The notes beneath the pieces were generated by a model. That model was not told the origin of the DNA. It saw only the letters and a list, made by a program, of their open reading frames with translations, and did not search any database. A stretch of DNA of 10,428 bases from JBCDCU01 sp039180865 (GTDB lineage Bacteria; Pseudomonadota; Alphaproteobacteria; Rhizobiales; JACESI01), in the NCBI GenBank assembly GCA_039180865.1, contig JBCDCZ010000163.1, positions 1-10,428 of the forward strand, read 5' to 3'. Positions 6,518 to 10,428 of the stretch are shown here, piece after piece (positions within the stretch are counted from its first letter, which is position 1; each line of letters starts with the position of its first letter). A program made the position numbers and the translations under genes.

Positions 6518-7657
6518 TCATTCGTCTGAGATCACAGTAATCCAAGGAGATACCTGCCGGACGAGCCGCCCCTGTGTCGCCGCGACGAGTCGGAGAGAGG
6601 CCACCGGATCCGATAGTGCGTAGACACCACTGATCCTCTCATTGCCTGCGGAAGACGGGAGATTGATCATAACGCCACCATAATGCGATGCGAGCGCATC
6701 GATCACTTCCGCCACCGGCCAATCCTCTACGATCAGGGTTCCGCTTCGCCACCCCGCGACCTTATCCAATGACGACAAACGCCGTTTTGTGCCGAGAGTT
6801 CCATCTTCGCGGAGGCGGATCTGGTCGCCCGCAGAAAGCCGGACCGTGGTTGGGGCAAGGTTTGTGTCACCGTTGAGAGACGTGGCACCGCGATCCGGTG
6901 TGCTCGGAGCGGCCTCGCCCTCATCAACGCTGGCATCGACTTGACCCGTCAGAACGCTCACCTCAGCGCCGTCATACGTTGTACGCATTTCAAAAGATGT
7001 ACCAATCACACGGGCATGAAGCGCGTTGGCACGCACGCTAAACGGACGTGCCGGGTCGTCTTTCACGTCAAAAAACGCCATACCGTATCGCAGGTCCACG
7101 TGGCGGCGGTTCTCTCTGAAATCGACAGCAAGGGCGGTCTCGGCAGCGAGATGCGCAACGCTTCCATCCGGCAGGCTGACCTGCTTCATCTCGCCTTTCC
7201 AGGTGACGTGATCGGCACCGATCGCGCGATAAACGTCAGGCAGGAAAATCATCGCCAGAATGACAGCGGCGATTGCAAGGCCCAAATATCCTTTGCGCAA
7301 ACCGCGACCCGCGCGGCGGGTGGTCTGCCGAACATTCGATCCGGTTTCTATAGTCGCTTGAAGATGCGGTTGCTGTCGTAGACGTTCTTCAACCTGTGTC
7401 TCCGCCTTGGTGATGGATTGAGCACTTCCAAAATCCTGCCCGGCCTCATCAATTGAAGATGCAGCCTGTAAAGGCTGCGCAACCTGCCCATAGGCTGAAA
7501 GGCGGCTGAGCTGCCCCCAGGCAACCGCGTTTTCAGCACTGGCTGAAAGCCATGTCAGGAACTCGTCCGCGAGCCTTTCATCGGTCGGATTGTCATCAAG
7601 CGCCTGCATCCAGCGCTGGGCGTTTTCCGCCGCGCTGTTTTTGCTACTCATGACCAT
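6518..7657 (-). CDS. FecR-type anti-sigma / sigma regulator
   Basis: The protein has 379 residues. Residues about 5-50 match the FecR N-terminal cytoplasmic domain (AQRWMQALDD, FLTWLSASAENAVAW), the part that binds the sigma factor. One transmembrane helix lies at about 124-140. The periplasmic FecR domain covers about 150-245 (VSLPDGSVAHLAAET, FSVRA, VLTGQV). A C-terminal STN-like module at about 305-378 (VAEVIDALASHYGG, GVYALSDPVASLRLVAATQG) is the expected contact for the receptor's signalling domain. A charged, flexible insert lies at about 241-275. It sits between the sigma gene and the STN receptor, the classical Fec order. The start could be ATG 7657, with GGTGG 4 nt upstream, or ATG 7651, which overlaps the stop of a mini-ORF as ATGA. 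TTG 7669 is less likely. Confidence 0.93.
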   Translation of the reverse strand: MVMSSKNSAAENAQRWMQALDDNPTDERLADEFLTWLSASAENAVAWGQLSRLSAYGQVAQPLQAASSIDEAGQDFGSAQSITKAETQVEERLRQQPHLQATIETGSNVRQTTRRAGRGLRKGYLGLAIAAVILAMIFLPDVYRAIGADHVTWKGEMKQVSLPDGSVAHLAAETALAVDFRENRRHVDLRYGMAFFDVKDDPARPFSVRANALHARVIGTSFEMRTTYDGAEVSVLTGQVDASVDEGEAAPSTPDRGATSLNGDTNLAPTTVRLSAGDQIRLREDGTLGTKRRLSSLDKVAGWRSGTLIVEDWPVAEVIDALASHYGGVMINLPSSAGNERISGVYALSDPVASLRLVAATQGRLVRQVSPWITVISDE

Positions 7658-7752
7658 GCAACCACCCAAGCCTTTGAATCATATGAATTCCGGCCATTGA
7701 GACTGCATTGGACCCTTGCCTCAACCTTTGGTTTATTCAGCGAAACGTTCAT
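7648..7752 (-). CDS. 34-codon mini-ORF bridging the sigma and FecR-like genes
   Basis: This frame begins at ATG 7752, overlapping the sigma factor stop as ATGA (7752-7749). It ends at TGA 7648-7650, overlapping ATG 7651 of the FecR-like gene, again as ATGA. The predicted 34-residue peptide starts MNVSLNKPKVEARVQ and has no hydrophobic segment or motif I recognise. If ribosomes read it, it would couple translation of the sigma and anti-sigma genes across a roughly 90-base gap. No good Shine-Dalgarno precedes it, and an open frame of this length can arise by chance. I rate it as possible rather than established. Confidence 0.25.
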   Translation of the reverse strand: MNVSLNKPKVEARVQCSLNGRNSYDSKAWVVAWS

Positions 7753-8300
7753 GATTTTCCCGGCCCCGATCTGCTTTGCGCTTGCCTGTCGTCTAACGCG
7801 TTGGCGCAGGCCGCAAGCCCATCCCGGATAAGATAGTGGACTTTTCCAAGCGACAGGTTCTTTGCCTTCGCAATGGCCCGCAAGCTTTTTTCTTCGAACA
7901 GATACATGTGCAATGCCGACCGCGTCGGTTCCGGCAGTGCGTGTGCCGCCTTTGCGAATATGCGGTACTCCGATCTCCATAGTGCGATGGTTTCGGGATT
8001 AACGGAAAAGTCCGATGGCGAAACGGTGTCGCTCGCTGCCATCGCATCCGTCATAACGGCGCGCTCGCGCACTTGCGAGCGCACCAGATCAACCGACAGG
8101 TTGCGAACAATGGCCGTCAGGTAAGACAGCGGCGCATTCACACTGCCGGTCTCGGGTTTCGTACTCAAATGCAGGAAGGCTTCCTGGACGATGTCTTCCG
8201 CAAGCGAGGCATCGCCGACAATCGAATGGGCGAGATTGATCAGCCGCGGCCGGTTCCGGTCGAAAAACTCTTTGGTTATCGGGAAGGCATGCGGTTTCAT
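7749..8300 (-). CDS. FecI-type ECF sigma factor
   Basis: The protein has 183 residues from ATG 8300. Sigma-70 region 2 spans about 15-80 (INLAHSIVGDASLAEDIVQE, SYLTAIVRNLSVDLVRSQ). Region 4 spans about 115-168 (ALPEPTRSALHMYLFEEKSL followed by a helix-turn-helix), which reads the -35 element. There is no region 3, as usual in ECF sigmas. Length and linkage to a FecR-like gene and an STN receptor place it in the FecI group, where signal relayed from the outer membrane redirects RNA polymerase to the receptor gene. Two longer starts are in frame, ATG 8339 and GTG 8378 (209 residues). None of the three has a clear Shine-Dalgarno. I chose 8300 because only about 10 residues then precede the conserved helix, but the start is uncertain. 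Confidence 0.92.
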   Translation of the reverse strand: MKPHAFPITKEFFDRNRPRLINLAHSIVGDASLAEDIVQEAFLHLSTKPETGSVNAPLSYLTAIVRNLSVDLVRSQVRERAVMTDAMAASDTVSPSDFSVNPETIALWRSEYRIFAKAAHALPEPTRSALHMYLFEEKSLRAIAKAKNLSLGKVHYLIRDGLAACANALDDRQAQSRSGPGKS

Positions 8301-8459
8301 GGAAGATGCGCCATCTGGGAACCTGCCAGCACCGTTCATATGACGGGCAGACAGCAAGCCCAACGCTTGGACTGTCACTTAAAGGCCGAAGCAACAAACC
8401 TCGCAAACTTGAGTTGTTTACTCATATATCGGAATGCCGATCATTATGGAAGGTCCGGT

Positions 8460-8666
8460 ATGGTTCTTCGGGGATGACGGGGGATGAATCCCGCGCCGCA
8501 AAAGAACCATAACGTCCCACCTGTAGCGGCGTTGTCGCGTGGCAGCCGAAAGGATTTCAACTCTCGTCGGCCTGTAACGGACGCAATCATCCTGTCGCCT
8601 AGCGCCGGTTTGCGCCCGTGCCACCGCCTTACCCTTGGTTGCTTTGGTGGAGCGGGCGCACACGCT
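8460..8666 (-). other. Inverted-repeat-rich stretch upstream of the sigma gene
   Basis: The gap from 8301 to 8689 has no credible gene but several strong inverted repeats. ATGGTTCTT (8460-8468) pairs perfectly with AAGAACCAT (8502-8510) around a smaller GGGAT/TCCC hairpin. CAGCCG near 8546 pairs with CGGCCTG near 8570 through one bulge. TGCGCCCG plus CCACC (8611-8625) pairs with GGTGG plus CGGGCGCA (8646-8660), 13 bp around a 2x2 internal loop, and AGCG/CGCT extends the base to 8601-8666. None is followed by a T run, so they do not look like intrinsic terminators. They could form a structured leader of the sigma mRNA or a small RNA. They do not match the cobalamin or TPP riboswitch consensus as I know it. 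Confidence 0.35.
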
Positions 8667-8689
8667 CACCCTCGGAACGGGCGAAATCC

Positions 8690-8860
8690 TCAAATCACTC
8701 CAAAACAGTTGAGCGCGATGTACCCGCCGAGCCATACGGGAACGAACAGAAACTCCCACAGATTGACCCGCTTCAGACTCGCAACATCAAAGAGTGCATA
8801 TTTCATGAATGAGTGGTTTTCCGGCGCTTCCTTACGCCACTTCAGAAAGTTGTAGATGTA
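8690..8860 (-). pseudogene. Protein-like fragment, probable remnant of a membrane-protein gene
   Basis: On the minus strand a 56-codon frame runs from just after a TAA (8861-8863) to TGA 8690-8692. It reads like real protein: a basic/acidic part (FLKWRKEAPENHS), then MKYALFDVASLKRVNLWEF, then a hydrophobic helix ending in YIALNCFGVI. The protein-like character extends upstream of the only ATG (8806), into a part with no ATG, GTG or TTG start, which suggests a gene that lost its 5' end. The other reading is a 38-residue single-helix membrane protein starting at ATG 8806, but that start lacks a Shine-Dalgarno. I do not recognise the family. It lies between two iron-uptake-type units, a place where deletion or insertion could leave scars. 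Confidence 0.35.
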
Positions 8861-8914
8861 TTAGCCGAACGGCCCGGAGAAAAATCGAAAAATAGCGTCT
8901 TACTGAGATTTGAA

Positions 8915-8942
8915 GCGGGCACCCCATAGACGGGAGTGCCGC
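8915..8942 (-). terminator. Terminator-like hairpin after the right-hand receptor gene
   Basis: On the minus strand GCGGCACTCC pairs with GGGGTGCCCGC, about 10 bp including one G-U pair and one bulged base, around a 7-nt loop. It starts some 12 bases after the receptor stop codon. Only TTCAAATC follows, so the T run is weak. Position and stability still make it the likely 3' end of that transcript. Confidence 0.5.
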
Positions 8943-8954
8943 CACAAACGTCCC

Positions 8955-10428
8955 CTAGAACTTGATCCGCGCCCTGGCGCCGATCATACGAGGCGGGCCG
9001 ACATCAAGCGGTGGATCGATGCCAAGAAGCAGCGAGCCGGCCCCGGCGGACGTGCCATTTGCATAGACTTCATCAAAAAGGTTCTCCACAAAGACTTCAG
9101 TCTCGAAGCGCTCGCCCCTGAGACCTGCCCTGAGATTGGCAATGTCGCGGCTGTCAAACGACACACCGCCTACTGTGAGCGTCGTGACGAAGCTCGACGT
9201 GAAACTGTGTTCCCAGCGGATGAAACCTTCGGCAACATCATTGAAGACCGAGCGGGCATATTCGATGGAAAAACCCAGCGTATGGGTCGGCGCATTCGGT
9301 AATGTCGTCCCGGTCAGATCATTGCCGTTGGAATCGATGAAGTCGGTAAAGGTTGCTTTGCTGAGACCGTAATCGATAAGAAGCCGCAAACCGTCGACCG
9401 GCTCTGCACGGACGCCGATTTCAGCTCCGATTGAGCGGGCCGTTGCCGCATTATCCAACGCTGCAATAATGCCGGTCGGCGTCAGAACCCCGGAGAGCAC
9501 CTGAATGTCATTGTAGATTGTCGCAAAACCGGACCCATTGACGATCAATCTTCCGTCATACCAGCTTGATTTGAACCCGCCGTCGAAAGTGATCGCGTTT
9601 TCTTCCTCGAAGGTCGGCGTGAGAGCTGCGGCAAGACCGCTTGTATTAAAGCCGCCTGGACGATAACCGGTCGCAATCGACACAAAGGTCGAAAAATCGT
9701 CCGTCCAATTGTATTTCACGCTGCCGCGTGGGGTGATGGCACTGAATGTTTCTTCGTCATCGAACAAGACCGGCGTTGCGCCGAGAAGCGGAAAGAGGCC
9801 GGTCGCTTCGCCTTCAGTCACCTGGCTCACCACATCGCGGCTGAAGCGCAGACCGACGCCGAGTTCGAGCTTTTCCGTCGGCTTAAAGCGGGCATCGCCG
9901 AACACGCCAAAATTGAAGATATCCTGATCGCCCAATATGGTGCTTGTACCGCCCGTCACCGGAAAGCCCGGAAAAGCTAGATCCGATCCGCCGATCAATG
10001 CAGTGTCGGTCTCAACGCTGTTGAAGCTGAAATTGGTTCCGACAACAAACGAGGTCTCACCGGCAAGCGGAAGATCGATTGGCTCGGATTCAAATCGGAA
10101 TTCCTGGGCAATCGACGTTTCAAGCGTGTCAACCGTGCCGAAGAAAATATCGAAGGGCGATTCATCCGTGTCATTGTTCTGATCAAGGACCACGCGCAGA
10201 TAAGACGTATTGGTGATGAAGGTTCCAATGTCCGCCTCATATTCGCCGCGCAGGCTGATCAGCGACCGGTCGACAGTGCTTGTGCCATCCGTTCCGGAGA
10301 AATTGACGAAATCGCCGTCCGCAAAACTGGCAGCACTTGCCGTATTAAGCTGATCGAAGATCGAGCGGTCAAAGGAGCCCGACCAGTCGATGGTGATGCG
10401 GTCCGTCGGTTGCGAGCGCAGCGAAAGC
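8955..10428 (-). CDS. TonB-dependent receptor, C-terminal part (5' end outside the window)
   Basis: The frame is open from the stop at 8955-8957 to the window edge, giving about 490 residues of beta-barrel. GTG 10193 is only an internal valine codon: upstream of it the frame continues with barrel-like sequence (SLRSQPTDRITIDWSGSF, SLISLRGEYEADIGTFITN). Family features are YRPGG in a barrel strand, RSIGAEIGV, the near-C-terminal FVENLFDEVYANG and a final RIKF with terminal Phe for outer-membrane insertion. The other receptor in this window has equivalents (FRPGG, RSIGGELSV, FIENAFDERF), so the two belong to the same broad family but are not close duplicates. The signal peptide, plug and any STN domain would lie off-window, so its link to the neighbouring sigma/FecR pair is open. 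Substrate unknown. Confidence 0.93.
   Translation of the reverse strand, partial: LSLRSQPTDRITIDWSGSFDRSIFDQLNTASAASFADGDFVNFSGTDGTSTVDRSLISLRGEYEADIGTFITNTSYLRVVLDQNNDTDESPFDIFFGTVDTLETSIAQEFRFESEPIDLPLAGETSFVVGTNFSFNSVETDTALIGGSDLAFPGFPVTGGTSTILGDQDIFNFGVFGDARFKPTEKLELGVGLRFSRDVVSQVTEGEATGLFPLLGATPVLFDDEETFSAITPRGSVKYNWTDDFSTFVSIATGYRPGGFNTSGLAAALTPTFEEENAITFDGGFKSSWYDGRLIVNGSGFATIYNDIQVLSGVLTPTGIIAALDNAATARSIGAEIGVRAEPVDGLRLLIDYGLSKATFTDFIDSNGNDLTGTTLPNAPTHTLGFSIEYARSVFNDVAEGFIRWEHSFTSSFVTTLTVGGVSFDSRDIANLRAGLRGERFETEVFVENLFDEVYANGTSAGAGSLLLGIDPPLDVGPPRMIGARARIKF

Noticed and set aside
8540..8670. Possible cobalamin riboswitch ahead of the sigma gene
   Set aside because: A GC-rich hairpin and GGTAAGG-like bases raised the idea, but the B12-box GCCACTG and the other conserved blocks are absent in the right order.
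8418..8759. A 113-codon minus-strand frame upstream of the sigma gene
   Set aside because: Its product is Arg-rich without motifs and runs through strong hairpins. It overlaps the more protein-like 8690-8860 frame in another phase.

Overview
The window reads as chromosomal DNA of a Gram-negative bacterium. Two TonB-dependent outer-membrane receptors and a FecI/FecR-type sigma/anti-sigma pair require an outer membrane. Moderate-to-high GC and the receptor style would suit an alphaproteobacterium, but no marker here fixes the lineage. Every gene I can support lies on the minus strand, so transcription runs from high to low coordinates.

Layout, right to left (transcription order). 10428-8955: C-terminal part of a TonB-dependent receptor whose start lies beyond the window. 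8954-8301: a long gap with a terminator-like hairpin, a 56-codon protein-like frame that looks like a gene remnant, and three strong inverted repeats upstream of the sigma gene. 8300-7749: FecI-type ECF sigma factor. 7657-6518: FecR-type transmembrane anti-sigma regulator. Between these two, a 34-codon frame is joined to both genes by ATGA overlaps. 6517-6290: leader with several palindromes. 6289-3425: full-length TonB-dependent transducer with an N-terminal STN signalling domain. 3384-3347: very strong hairpin, the likely terminator. 3016-1016: six-helix membrane GGDEF-EAL protein of cyclic-di-GMP turnover, with two overlapping palindromes just upstream. 812-623: two tandem serine tRNAs, one canonical (GCT) and one aberrant (CGA). 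590-45: no credible protein, but a dense set of long inverted repeats that looks like a large structured RNA.

How the parts work together: in the Fec model, ligand-loaded receptor signals through its STN domain to FecR, which spans the inner membrane and controls FecI, which then transcribes the receptor gene. The receptor at 6289-3425 has the STN domain and is the natural partner. The other receptor may belong to the same regulon, but its N-terminus is missing here. The substrate cannot be read from sequence. The GGDEF-EAL protein and the tRNA/RNA block appear to be separate transcription units.

The observations most worth following up are the structured block next to the tRNAs (45-590), the aberrant tRNA-Ser, the ATGA-bridged mini-ORF and the structured, partly remnant-like gap upstream of the sigma gene.
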